Below, in pieces: positions 24,956-33,875 of a stretch of 55,000 nt of DNA. Every line of letters starts with the position of its first letter. Within the stretch, counting starts at the first letter, position 1. Both the position numbers and the translations under genes were made by a program. The DNA comes from Lachnoclostridium phytofermentans ISDg. Lineage in GTDB: Bacteria; Bacillota; Clostridia; Lachnospirales; Lachnospiraceae. The notes under the pieces are model-generated. The model searched no databases, was not told the DNA's origin, and worked only from the letters and a program-made list of their open reading frames with translations. The stretch lies in the NCBI RefSeq assembly GCF_000018685.1, contig NC_010001.1, positions 20,001-75,000 of the forward strand, read 5' to 3'.

Positions 24956-25768
24956 ATGGATTTTTTACATAGGGTAAACGAATTAATAAGAAAAAGTGAT
25001 CATATGGAAATTTTAGATTCGGAATCCTATTTTCGAAAAATATACTATGATAATCATAATGAAGTAATATTAGAACATACCGTTTATAAAGAAGATTTAT
25101 ATACGTCGTATCAGATGTATCAACTTACGTATGATACTCACAATAATATAGTATGTAAGGAATCCATCTATATCCTAAGGGAATTAGAAAGGTCCCACGG
25201 TTTTACTTATTATGAGTATGAGTACGATGAGAATGGTAATGTCTTAAGCAAAGTAACCCTTAATGATAATCATAAACGTAATGAGTTAATAAATTATTAC
25301 TATAGGAATAATCTCTTAATAAAAAAAGAAATATGGGAGAAAAAATTACAACGGTATTTAACAGATCCCATAACAGATGAAGTATTATGTTATTATATTC
25401 ATACCTACCATTACGGTGAGGACATGAAACTTCTGTTAGAGACTGTTACGTTTCCAACTGGTGAAGTTTGTTACTATGTGGACTACCATGATAACGAAAT
25501 ATACCCGGATGGTAAAATCATAAATCCGGCAAAGTCAGAATATGCATGGATGGTACTGTCAAAGGATGTTTATATTGAAATCACCGAAAAGTATTATACC
25601 CCTGAGGTATTAAAAGAAATTGTAGAGTACGTCCGAGCAACATATGAAAGTACATCGGTTATACTTTGGGTAAGGGGAATTTGGGAGGATTGTTATAGTA
25701 ATCCGCTTTATGAGTTATATAGATATTATTTAGACAACTTAGATATTAGTATTAACTATACATATTAA
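24956..25768 (+). CDS. Uncharacterised protein with YD-like repeat segment
   Basis: I recognise no family with confidence. The 270-residue soluble product is rich in Tyr, Asp and Glu. Its middle (about 75-110, YYEYEYDENGNVLSKVTL) resembles the YD/RHS-type repeat Y.YD..G.L, and earlier strands repeat the pattern (YDNHNEVILEHTVY, YDTHNNIVCKESIY), suggesting a beta-strand repeat fold. There is no signal peptide. The start follows AAAAGGAG, 18 bases after the methyltransferase fusion, so the two are probably co-transcribed. A terminator follows. Confidence 0.7.
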   Translation: MDFLHRVNELIRKSDHMEILDSESYFRKIYYDNHNEVILEHTVYKEDLYTSYQMYQLTYDTHNNIVCKESIYILRELERSHGFTYYEYEYDENGNVLSKVTLNDNHKRNELINYYYRNNLLIKKEIWEKKLQRYLTDPITDEVLCYYIHTYHYGEDMKLLLETVTFPTGEVCYYVDYHDNEIYPDGKIINPAKSEYAWMVLSKDVYIEITEKYYTPEVLKEIVEYVRATYESTSVILWVRGIWEDCYSNPLYELYRYYLDNLDISINYTY

Positions 25769-25784
25769 TTTTTTCGTAAAATAA

Positions 25785-25827
25785 AATGCTGCTCTTATAT
25801 ATCTAAAAGTAATAGGAGTAGCTTTTT
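25785..25827 (+). terminator. Terminator after the YD-like gene
   Basis: An 11-bp stem with two wobble pairs (GCTGCTCTTAT with ATAGGAGTAGC) is followed by five T, 20 bases after the stop codon. Confidence 0.75.
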
Positions 25828-25940
25828 ATTGTCAATCGCACCGATCCAAGTGGATAACTTTTTAAAATTGTGGATATTGTATAAAAATTTTTTCTTCTCT
25901 GTGCATACCGATGAAAATACCGAGAAGTTCTGAAAAAGAG

Positions 25941-25969
25941 TTGACGGCTTACAAATTAAGGAATATGAT
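25941..25969 (+). promoter_or_regulatory. Promoter-like block, copy 2, upstream of the Tad locus
   Basis: TTGACG (25941-25946), a 17-bp spacer and TATGAT (25964-25969). Spacer and flanks resemble the block at 23605-23672. It lies 188 bases before the TadZ-like gene and is a candidate promoter for the pilus operon; the rest of the 388-base gap shows nothing else. Confidence 0.55.
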
Positions 25970-26156
25970 AAATCTATCTAATAAAGTTGCCTATCAAAAT
26001 ATAAAAAAATTTTCTCCCTTTATTCCTTTTGGAGGACATCAGATATAAGGGGAAGGTAGGCAGTATCTAAGGATTTAATTTCTTAAATTTCTTATAAGTA
26101 CTAACATCTATCTTGTTTCTTAGGAAATAGTCTTTGATTTAATTCAGGGGGAGTAT

Positions 26157-27131
26157 ATGAAAATTACTGTTGCCATATTAGATCGCCAGGAGGATTATGC
26201 GCGTCTTTTGATGGAATTTATGAATCAACAGGCGGATTATGGATTCTTCACGGTCGCATTTACAGAGGAGGAACTATATCGAGATTTTGAGAAGGATCAT
26301 AAGGTGGATATCCTCTTGTACGCAGAAGAGTTCCGAGAAGGTATGATAACGAATCTTTCCAAAGTTAGCTACTGCTTGTGTGAAGATACCTCATTTAGTA
26401 ACGAGTCTATTTTTAAATATCAATCTGCTAGCAATATAATGAATCTGTTACTTGAACGATATATAGATCTTGGATACACATGGAAACCAGTCACAAAAAA
26501 TACTGGGAAGCAAAAGGTAATCGGAGTGTTCTCTCCATGTTATGAGATTAGGCAATCTCATATCGCTATAATTCTTGCAAAATATTTAGCTACGAAGGAG
26601 AAATGTGTCTATCTTTGTTTACAGCCTATTTTTCCTTCTGAGATTCTTGGATATGGAGAGCACAGCAGTTTAAGTGACGTAATTTACTTACTAAAGCAGG
26701 ATGGAGCAAATAAGAGTGTAAAGATAAAACAATGTCTGGAACAAGTGGGAGAGTTAAATTGTATCTTAGGAACTTATTATTTTGCAGAAATTTATGAATT
26801 AACCTTTGATGAGATTATAAATTTAATCACTGAGCTTAAGGAGAATCTGTTATATGAAACAATCGTGATAGATTTTTCCCTTTATACCTCCTTAGCACTC
26901 GATTTATTAAAAGTCTGTGACGTATTGTTAATGCCACAATTAGCTGGAGAGGCTAGGCAATGTTTCAGTATTGCTTTTGAGGAACAATTAAAAAGAACCG
27001 GGCAGGATCAATTGCTAGAGAAGTTAGTACAGATAGTGATTCCTTATGAAGAGCAAAAGCAAAAAAGTATACGATTAGATAAACAAAAAGAAGCAGAATA
27101 TCAACAGATTCTAAAAGAACTGCAATTCTAA
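26157..27131 (+). CDS. TadZ/CpaE-like pilus assembly protein with degenerate P-loop
   Basis: The first gene of the Tad/Flp locus. TadZ proteins pair an N-terminal receiver-like domain with a MinD/ParA-type ATPase fold and place the pilus machine in the cell. Here residues 1-110 look receiver-like (VAILDRQEDYARLLMEF), and residues about 120-320 look MinD-like (KQKVIGVFSPCYEIRQSHIAIILAKYLA). The expected KGGVGKT loop is replaced by SPCYEIRQSHI, so ATP binding is probably lost or altered. GEARQCF near the end fits the last strand of the fold. It starts after GGGGGAG. Assignment rests on fold pattern and on the adjacent TadA gene. Confidence 0.75.
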   Translation: MKITVAILDRQEDYARLLMEFMNQQADYGFFTVAFTEEELYRDFEKDHKVDILLYAEEFREGMITNLSKVSYCLCEDTSFSNESIFKYQSASNIMNLLLERYIDLGYTWKPVTKNTGKQKVIGVFSPCYEIRQSHIAIILAKYLATKEKCVYLCLQPIFPSEILGYGEHSSLSDVIYLLKQDGANKSVKIKQCLEQVGELNCILGTYYFAEIYELTFDEIINLITELKENLLYETIVIDFSLYTSLALDLLKVCDVLLMPQLAGEARQCFSIAFEEQLKRTGQDQLLEKLVQIVIPYEEQKQKSIRLDKQKEAEYQQILKELQF

Positions 27132-27310
27132 AGGTTATTCAATTCTAAAAGTTATTCAATTCTAAAAGATACTACAATACTAAAAATACTACAATTTTAA
27201 AAGATACTTAATTCTAAAGATATTCAACTATATAAGATGTTCAATTCTATAAGAACTTCAATTTTAAAGAACTCCAATACTGATAATACTTCAATTTTAA
27301 AAATATTTCT
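27124..27310 (+). repeat. Degenerate 17-bp tandem array after the TadZ-like gene
   Basis: About eleven units of 15-18 bases (type CAATTCTAAAAGATACT) follow one another. The first unit includes the last codons and the stop codon of the TadZ-like gene. The array fills most of the 287-base gap before tadA and is extremely AT-rich. Confidence 0.8.
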
Positions 27311-27418
27311 TTTATAAAATACTTTTTAAATATAACTGGATTTACTTGCTAATTCTAAAGGTTGAAAATGAATTTCGTAAGTATAAAAACAAAACTCAAA
27401 AGGGGGTGATGACTGTCT

Positions 27419-28633
27419 ATGGAACAGAGGAAGCAAGAATTACAAGAACAAATTCTTGCGGGAATAGATATGACAAGAGAATTAACAGAAGAAGAATTAT
27501 TTGACCATATTGATGAAGCGATTAAGGTTCGTGGCAAAGAAGAATACATAAGTATTACCGAAAAACAACGACTTCGTATAGAAATCTTTAATTCCATTCG
27601 TAGGCTTGATGTATTGCAGGAACTTGTTGAAGATACTTCCATTACAGAAATTATGATAAATGGTGCGAAAGAAATATTCGTGGAGCGAGATGGAAAACTG
27701 ATGAAATGGGAGAAGGAGTTTGAATCAGATCGTAAGCTTGAGGATGTGATTCAAACGATTGTCGCAGGGGCGAACCGTATTATTAATGAAGCGAGCCCAA
27801 TTGTGGATGCAAGATTAAAGGATGGCTCCCGTGTCAATATAGTACTTCCACCCATAGCAATCGGAGGACCAACCGTTACGATTCGTAAGTTCCCCAAGGA
27901 AACAATGACAATGGAAAAGCTGGTGACAATTGGTTCCTTGACCGAAGAAGCTGCTGAGTTTTTAAAGAAATTGGTGATTGCAGGCTATAATATCTTTGTT
28001 AGTGGAGGTACCGGTTCAGGAAAAACAACCTTCTTAAATGCATTGTCAAACTACGTTCCCTCGGAAGAACGAATCATTACCATCGAAGACTCTGCAGAGC
28101 TGCAAATACGTAATATTCCAAATTTAGTTCGCTTGGAGGTAAGGAATGCAAACGTGGAGGGGAAGAATGAAATCTCGATTCGTGACTTAATCAAAAGCAG
28201 TCTTCGTATGAGGCCCGACCGTATTATTGTCGGAGAAGTTCGAGATGCCTCCAGTATTGATATGTTACAAGCTCTCAATACAGGACATAACGGAATGAGT
28301 ACAGGACATTCCAATTCTCCAACGGATATGTTATCTCGATTAGAAACCATGGTTTTACTTGGGGCGGATATACCACTATTGGCTGTTAGAAAGCAAATTG
28401 CATCCGCAATTGATATTGTAATTCACCTTGGAAGACTTCGAGACAAGACGAGAAAAGTTTTAGAAGTCGTAGAGGTTTTAGAATGTGTGGATGGGGAAAT
28501 CGAAGTGAATCCGCTTTTCTTATTTTCAGAAGAAGGGGAAACGAAGGAGGGAAAAGTATTAGGAGAACTAAAAAAGACAGACAATTCACTACTCCATGTA
28601 CAAAAGTTATTACGTGCAGGGCTATCCTTATAA
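27419..28633 (+). CDS. tadA: TadA/CpaF-family pilus assembly ATPase
   Basis: This secretion-type hexameric ATPase powers Flp pilus assembly at the cytoplasmic face. The 404-residue product shows an N-terminal domain (1-150), Walker A GGTGSGKT (196-203), the Asp box region TIEDSAELQ, Walker B RPDRIIVGEVRD and the His box GHNGMSTGHSN. It is intact and of typical CpaF length. The start at 27419 lies nine bases after AGGGGGTGA. It is followed by tadB-like genes in the same direction, as in other Gram-positive Tad loci. Confidence 0.95.
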   Translation: MEQRKQELQEQILAGIDMTRELTEEELFDHIDEAIKVRGKEEYISITEKQRLRIEIFNSIRRLDVLQELVEDTSITEIMINGAKEIFVERDGKLMKWEKEFESDRKLEDVIQTIVAGANRIINEASPIVDARLKDGSRVNIVLPPIAIGGPTVTIRKFPKETMTMEKLVTIGSLTEEAAEFLKKLVIAGYNIFVSGGTGSGKTTFLNALSNYVPSEERIITIEDSAELQIRNIPNLVRLEVRNANVEGKNEISIRDLIKSSLRMRPDRIIVGEVRDASSIDMLQALNTGHNGMSTGHSNSPTDMLSRLETMVLLGADIPLLAVRKQIASAIDIVIHLGRLRDKTRKVLEVVEVLECVDGEIEVNPLFLFSEEGETKEGKVLGELKKTDNSLLHVQKLLRAGLSL

Positions 28634-28646
28634 AGGAGGTAGTAAA

Positions 28647-28711
28647 TTGAAAAATCAAGATTTTTCAAACACGAATTTGTACTGTCGCTTAAATTCGCAG
28701 AATTGCGACAG
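28647..28711 (+). promoter_or_regulatory. Two hairpins and a possible 35-codon ORF between tadA and tadB
   Basis: A 10-bp palindrome (TTGAAAAATC with GATTTTTCAA, 28647-28668) and a 7-bp stem CTGTCGC/GCGACAG (28682-28711) fill the 90-base gap. The first starts right after AAAGGAGG, which could start translation at TTG 28647 and give a 35-residue peptide ending at 28754, overlapping the tadB start out of frame. I cannot tell a real small gene from a structured spacer that tunes TadB levels. Confidence 0.4.
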
Positions 28712-28723
28712 AATGGAGTATAG

Positions 28724-29467
28724 ATGGTTGAGGATTACGATATTTATCATATGAATAAAAAAGAATTTCTTGTATGCCTGTTCAAAGGTTTTCTATTGTG
28801 TCTTATTGTAAGTTTCTTATTTTATCAAAATATCTTTTTATGTCTATTATTATCACCCTACCTATATTTTTTTTATAAAAAGGAACAAAGAAAAATGGCA
28901 GAGGATCGCAAAAAGAAACTAAATACTGAGTTTTTAGATGGGATTCATAGTTTGTCAGTAGCCTTAGAAGCAGGGTATTCGGTTGAGAATGCTTTTAAAG
29001 CAGCAATCAAAGATTTGGGGTTAATGTATTCAAAAGAGGCACTCATAATGAAAGAATTTCAATGTATTGTATCTCAGATTAATCATAATATTCCTATTGA
29101 AAATGCCATTGGTGAATTCGCAAATCGAAGTAAGTTAGAAGATGTGGAATGTTTTTCAGAAGTTTTTAAAACAGCCAAACGTACTGGCGGAGATTTAGTC
29201 GCTATTATTAAAATGACAGGTAAAACAATTGGTGAAAAGGTAGAGGTTATGAGAGAAATCGAAACATTAATTACAGCGAAAAAGATGGAGGCTAATATCA
29301 TGAAGTTAGTGCCATTTGGTATCTTAGGATATATGTTACTTGGCAGTCCTCAGTTTTTAAAACCTCTTTATCATAATTTATTTGGAATTATTTTTATGAC
29401 AATTCTATTAGGGATTTATTTATTTCTAACTAAGTTAGTAGATAAAATTATTGCCATTCGAGTGTAA
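28724..29467 (+). CDS. tadB: TadB-like type II secretion F-domain protein
   Basis: TadB is an inner-membrane platform protein of the Tad pilus that sits on the TadA ATPase. The 247-residue product has two N-terminal membrane segments (about 14-48), a cytoplasmic helical F-domain with the family pattern LSVALEAGYSVENAFKAA (about 82-100) and FKTAKRTGGDLVAIIK (about 145-160), and two C-terminal membrane segments (about 195-240). It starts after GGAG. It is followed after 16 bases by the TadC-like gene. Confidence 0.87.
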   Translation: MVEDYDIYHMNKKEFLVCLFKGFLLCLIVSFLFYQNIFLCLLLSPYLYFFYKKEQRKMAEDRKKKLNTEFLDGIHSLSVALEAGYSVENAFKAAIKDLGLMYSKEALIMKEFQCIVSQINHNIPIENAIGEFANRSKLEDVECFSEVFKTAKRTGGDLVAIIKMTGKTIGEKVEVMREIETLITAKKMEANIMKLVPFGILGYMLLGSPQFLKPLYHNLFGIIFMTILLGIYLFLTKLVDKIIAIRV

Positions 29468-29483
29468 ATAGATTGGAGATACT

Positions 29484-30941
29484 ATGACATACGCAATTCT
29501 ATTTGTTCTTATTCTCATTCTTGTTCTCTTTTTTCTTTCAAAATCCTATGACAAAGAATTCATTGATGGTCTTGATAGCAAAGAACATCCGCTAAAGAGA
29601 CTCTATTCTTTCGTCGGATTTTGCTGGTTTCAAATAATTCACCGACCACAAAAATCAAATAGGAAAGAGACAGCATCCTTGTATCAAAAAGGAGCGCTAA
29701 TGACTTTTGTATTTCTATTATTTTTAATCATTCTTCTTATCAATGAACAAAAAGCCCCCAAAGAAATTCTACAAGATGGCTATAAAATAGAACGCCCAGA
29801 AGTAGGAGAAGGATCGAAAACTTATCACCTTGGATATCAACTTGGGGCAGAGGAAGAAGATCTTACCTTTGAGATAACAGAAAAACAAGTGAAAAAAGAG
29901 GATAGAAAGAAGATGTTTCAAGCAGCAGAAGCTGCCTTATATAAGATAATCCTAAATAAGAATATAGATTTTAATCAAGTAACTTCTGATTTAAAGTTTC
30001 CAAAACAATTTGGTTCTCCAGCTCTTAGCGTCTCTTATAAAACTGGACAATCAGATTACCTGTGGGAGGATGGAAGTATACGAGGGGAAGGAGCACCTAA
30101 GGAAGGTATACCAACCAGTATTAACGTAACGCTACGATACTTTGAGGATACTTATGAATTTCAAATTAATATTACAATATTACCTCCAATAGAGCCAGAA
30201 TTATCAATAAAGGAAATCATGGAATTAGAAGTGAAAAGAAGAGAGGAGGAAAACAGGGAAGAAGAAATGGTCACACTTCCAAGCGTGGTTTTGGGTGACC
30301 AAGTTTTATGGAAACCTATCAAAAATAATTCCTCCATTCCTTTATTACTTATAGGGATTTTGGTTATGGTATGTATTCCATTTTTCATAGAGCAGAAAAA
30401 AAGAGAAAGAGAGCAGCAAAAACAGGAGCAACTTTTGCTTGATTATCCGGAGATCATGATGAAATATACGCTATTACTTAGTGCAGGTATGACAACATAT
30501 GGAGCATGGGAGCGTATTGTAAAAGATTATAACACGCGTAGGGAAAGAGAGTTAGGAGGCACCAGGCGAAATAAGAAGAAATTAAGTAAAAGCAAGAGTA
30601 TGAAATCTATGCGATACGCCTATGAAGAAATGATAATAACAAAAAATGAAATCGACCTTGGAGTGTCAGAGTCAGTTGCTTATGAACGTTTCGGAAGGAG
30701 ATGTAAGCTTCTTTCTTATCTTAGATTTAGTACGATCATAGTTCAGAATATGAAAAAAGGGAACAAAGGGATGATTCCTATGCTAGAAGCGGAGTCAGTG
30801 CAAGCACTTCTTGACCGGAAGGAGCAGGCAAAACGTCTAGGAGAGAGGGCCTCCACGAAGATGCTAATGCCCATGATGGGAATGTTATGTATTGTGATTG
30901 CAATACTTATGGTACCCGCAATGATGTCCATGGGGATGTAA
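29484..30941 (+). CDS. TadC-like platform protein with large inserted domain
   Basis: The position after tadB and the C-terminal part (about 320-485: LLDYPEIMMKYTLLLSAGMT, then GVSESVAYERFGRRC and KLLSYLRFSTIIVQNMKKG) fit the second F-domain protein of Tad loci, ending in a membrane segment (MMGMLCIVIAILMVPAMM). The first 310 residues are unusual: a membrane segment at about 3-20, another at about 73-90, then a roughly 200-residue region (about 95-295) before a third membrane segment (about 297-312). That region is probably outside the membrane. TadC proteins are normally near 300 residues, so this is an extended form. Confidence 0.8.
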   Translation: MTYAILFVLILILVLFFLSKSYDKEFIDGLDSKEHPLKRLYSFVGFCWFQIIHRPQKSNRKETASLYQKGALMTFVFLLFLIILLINEQKAPKEILQDGYKIERPEVGEGSKTYHLGYQLGAEEEDLTFEITEKQVKKEDRKKMFQAAEAALYKIILNKNIDFNQVTSDLKFPKQFGSPALSVSYKTGQSDYLWEDGSIRGEGAPKEGIPTSINVTLRYFEDTYEFQINITILPPIEPELSIKEIMELEVKRREEENREEEMVTLPSVVLGDQVLWKPIKNNSSIPLLLIGILVMVCIPFFIEQKKREREQQKQEQLLLDYPEIMMKYTLLLSAGMTTYGAWERIVKDYNTRRERELGGTRRNKKKLSKSKSMKSMRYAYEEMIITKNEIDLGVSESVAYERFGRRCKLLSYLRFSTIIVQNMKKGNKGMIPMLEAESVQALLDRKEQAKRLGERASTKMLMPMMGMLCIVIAILMVPAMMSMGM

Positions 30942-31056
30942 TAGATTCAATACTGATTGAAATCACTATGTTACAAAAGATAAGAGCTGTTAGACGGCTT
31001 AAATATAATTTAAAATTATAATTATATAGTGCTAACGCACTAGAATAGAGGAGTGT

Positions 31057-31260
31057 ATGAGAAAAGTGAAAAGTAAAGATAAGAATATATTAAGAAATAA
31101 TCAAGGGTTTGGAGTAGTGGAAGTTATTCTAATTATCGTTGTTGTGATAGCGCTTATTATTATATTTCAAGAGCAGATAACAAGTATTTTTAATAGAGCG
31201 ATGGGAGCATTAAAGGCTAGTACAGATAGTTATTTTAATAATATTACACCAGCTCCGTAA
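31057..31260 (+). CDS. Flp-type pilin (Flp1-like)
   Basis: The major pilin candidate of the locus: 67 residues with a short basic leader, a glycine before the likely cleavage site (NNQGFGVVEVILII), the conserved Glu five to six residues later and one hydrophobic helix (about 19-42), followed by a short polar tail. The prepilin peptidase at 34879 would process it. The ribosome site is GAGGAG, and a small hairpin TAGTGC/GCACTA (31027-31042) lies just upstream. The next gene starts 12 bases after its stop. Confidence 0.88.
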   Translation: MRKVKSKDKNILRNNQGFGVVEVILIIVVVIALIIIFQEQITSIFNRAMGALKASTDSYFNNITPAP

Positions 31261-31272
31261 GGAGGTATTTCA

Positions 31273-33756
31273 ATGAGGAAGCAAAAAGCAAGTGGAGTAA
31301 TAACTATCTATCTGACCTTGACATTATCCATCATGATAACACTCATTGTTACAACCATCGAGATGGCTCGTGTGTCTGCTGCAAAAGCATATAGTGAGCG
31401 AGTGTTACAGACAGCGATGGAATCAACCCTATGTGATTATTATTTACCTTTATTTGAGCGGTATCATGTGTTTGGGCTAGATATCGGATATGGTAGCAGT
31501 ATAGCAGATAGTAATTTATTAGTAGATGAAATTAGAAAAGGAATAGAAGTTAGTTTTCTTCCAACGAAAGATGACCCACTATCTAACCTTCTATTACAAA
31601 ATAAAACCTATCTCATATGTAATCCAATGCTAGAGGAACTTTCGGTGGAGAATATCCACTATATCACGGACCTCGACGGTGAATTTTTTCGAAAGCAAGC
31701 AACTTCTTATATGAAATATCAAGCTGCAGCAGATGGGTTAGAGTATTTATTGGATTCGGCGCATGCTTTAGAAAAAACAGAAAAGGCAAATCTAAAGTTT
31801 GAAGAAAAGATGAAGGTAGAGCAGGAATTCATGCTAATCGATAAGGATATCTTAAAGTTGATGGAACTCATTGATGGGATAAAAATAAAAGATAACCAAA
31901 TCGAGTGTAAAAAAGGAAAGCCAAAAACATTAGATTCTTTTACAAAAAAGCTACTTTCCACAGAGCCAACGATGGAGAACACGTTGATTAACCATTCCAC
32001 AATATTTGATTCGTTAAAGGGTAACTACCTCAATTATCCAAATCAATTGAATAGCTTAAAGGATAGTGCACAGGATGTAATGGAGCGCTATCGTACTGCC
32101 TATGAGAATGCAGTTAGACAACGTGAGGAGGCGCTTTTAAGCCTGCGTGCCGAAAGAGCAGACATGATAAAAGAATCAAAGGACAAACCCTGTGATACCA
32201 CGAAGATTGATGCAAGGATTACGTCATTAGAACAATCTCCAATTACAATAGATATCTATGTATTGGATAGTCTTATGGCAAGCTGTAATTCTATCAATCA
32301 GAAAATGAATAGTTTTCTTAATACATTAAAAGAGGTAAAAGAAAAAGCAAATCAGGCACTTTCCTTGGTACAAAAAATTAAAGAAGCTAGATATAAAGCA
32401 CAAGATAGTAAGAATAGTTTTTTAGACGGATTAAACAAGGCAAGAGAAGAAATAGGAGATGCCTTATACGAAGAATTATCAAAATCTTCAGAGGAGATGG
32501 AGAGGTATTCAAATCCTGAAGAAAAAGGCATCGGAATAATTAAAGACATCGTAAGTATGGAAGAAACCTTAAAACAAGATATAAAAGTATTAGATGAGGT
32601 AGAAAGATATCTATTGCCTAATATGACCTATACAGAAGAGGGATATGCTGCATGGCTTTCAAAAGTTAACCTAATACATACTTCTTTGGATCATTTTAAA
32701 TTAGATGGGCTTGCTTTTGATTACAGTGGTGTTAATTTCTCGGAAGAAAAGAATAGTATCTTAAAAGCTGGAAAGTCCTTGATATCGGATGGCTTACTAA
32801 ACTTAGTACTGGAAGATGTGAATAGCATATCAAAAGCGGAATTATATCAGTTAGAATTACCTTCCTTTACAGCCAAGAAATCTCCAGAGAAGAGTTCACA
32901 GGCTGAGAATAATATTAAAAACATTATGAACACTGAGGATAGAGAGGATATTACCACAACAGGGATAGGAAGTTACGGAACCGATGCACTTGGTAGTTTC
33001 GCAAATAGCTTGGTAGAGGAATTATTGTTTCAAGCATATGAAAATGAACACTGTACCTATTATTTATCAGAAGGCTATAAGCCTGGGCAGGTTCTACAAT
33101 ATGAGCTTGAGTATTTATTATATGGGAATATGAGTGACAAAGAAAATGTATCCTCATTTATCAATCGTTTAATTTTAATACGTACCATTGGAAATATGAT
33201 TTCTGTATTAACAGATGCAAATAAGGTGAGAGAAGCAAGTGAATTTGCTGCCTTAGTTGTGGGATTTTCGGGGTTGCCTTTTTTAATCAGTGTCGTAAAG
33301 TATGTAGTTTTATTTATCTGGGCATTAGAACAATCTTTAGTTGAAACAGCAGCGATGCTTTTGGGTAAAAATGTCCCCATATTTAGTATGAAAGACGACT
33401 TTGTAGTTGAATTTAAGGATTTGGCAAACTTCAATAAAGATGGAATCACAAAAAAGGCAAAAGATTATAAAACAAAAGAAGGAATTTTAAGTGTAGGTTA
33501 CAAAGGATATCTTCAAATATCGTTATTTTTTTCAAATAAAAATAATCAATATTACCGGATGATGGACTTAATACAGGAAAATTTTCGTTATGAATATGAA
33601 GATACCTTTCGAATACGTAATTGTGTTGTAAGTTATCGTGCGGTGGCTAAGGTTAGCATGCCCGAACAGTTTTTTTCACTTCCATTCGCTATACATCGTG
33701 AGGCTTTGTCCATTCACGGTTACCTATATTTGGCCCAAAAAGCAGTCTCATATTAA
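31273..33756 (+). CDS. Large DUF5702-like membrane-anchored protein of the Tad locus
   Basis: This 827-residue protein begins with a pilin-like N-terminal membrane helix (GVITIYLTLTLSIMITLIVTTIEMARV, about 8-34), like the TadE/TadG-type proteins. The long body is rich in charged helices with probable coiled coils (about 150-460). A second hydrophobic region (about 640-690) precedes the C-terminal domain. Proteins of this kind (DUF5702) are found in clostridial Flp loci; their role is unknown, perhaps a surface or pilus-base component. It follows the pilin by 12 bases with AAGGAGG, so it is translated from the same transcript. Confidence 0.78.
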   Translation: MRKQKASGVITIYLTLTLSIMITLIVTTIEMARVSAAKAYSERVLQTAMESTLCDYYLPLFERYHVFGLDIGYGSSIADSNLLVDEIRKGIEVSFLPTKDDPLSNLLLQNKTYLICNPMLEELSVENIHYITDLDGEFFRKQATSYMKYQAAADGLEYLLDSAHALEKTEKANLKFEEKMKVEQEFMLIDKDILKLMELIDGIKIKDNQIECKKGKPKTLDSFTKKLLSTEPTMENTLINHSTIFDSLKGNYLNYPNQLNSLKDSAQDVMERYRTAYENAVRQREEALLSLRAERADMIKESKDKPCDTTKIDARITSLEQSPITIDIYVLDSLMASCNSINQKMNSFLNTLKEVKEKANQALSLVQKIKEARYKAQDSKNSFLDGLNKAREEIGDALYEELSKSSEEMERYSNPEEKGIGIIKDIVSMEETLKQDIKVLDEVERYLLPNMTYTEEGYAAWLSKVNLIHTSLDHFKLDGLAFDYSGVNFSEEKNSILKAGKSLISDGLLNLVLEDVNSISKAELYQLELPSFTAKKSPEKSSQAENNIKNIMNTEDREDITTTGIGSYGTDALGSFANSLVEELLFQAYENEHCTYYLSEGYKPGQVLQYELEYLLYGNMSDKENVSSFINRLILIRTIGNMISVLTDANKVREASEFAALVVGFSGLPFLISVVKYVVLFIWALEQSLVETAAMLLGKNVPIFSMKDDFVVEFKDLANFNKDGITKKAKDYKTKEGILSVGYKGYLQISLFFSNKNNQYYRMMDLIQENFRYEYEDTFRIRNCVVSYRAVAKVSMPEQFFSLPFAIHREALSIHGYLYLAQKAVSY

Positions 33757-33767
33757 TTCCTCCTAAG

Positions 33768-33875
33768 AGGGTGTGGTGAGGTCTTTGTTTTTTACATATT
33801 AAAAATAAAAAAAATCTCTCTCCAAGAACATTTGCCGATGTTGTCGTGTAAAAAACAAAGACTTGACCACACCCT
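33768..33875. repeat. Long inverted repeat (MITE-like element) inside the Tad locus
   Basis: Two 29-bp arms (33768-33796 and 33847-33875) match at 27 positions and begin AGGGTGTGGT. They enclose 50 bases without a gene. There is no obvious target-site duplication. It may be a miniature inverted-repeat element or a strong mRNA hairpin between the DUF5702-like gene and the TadE-like gene. Confidence 0.75.
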
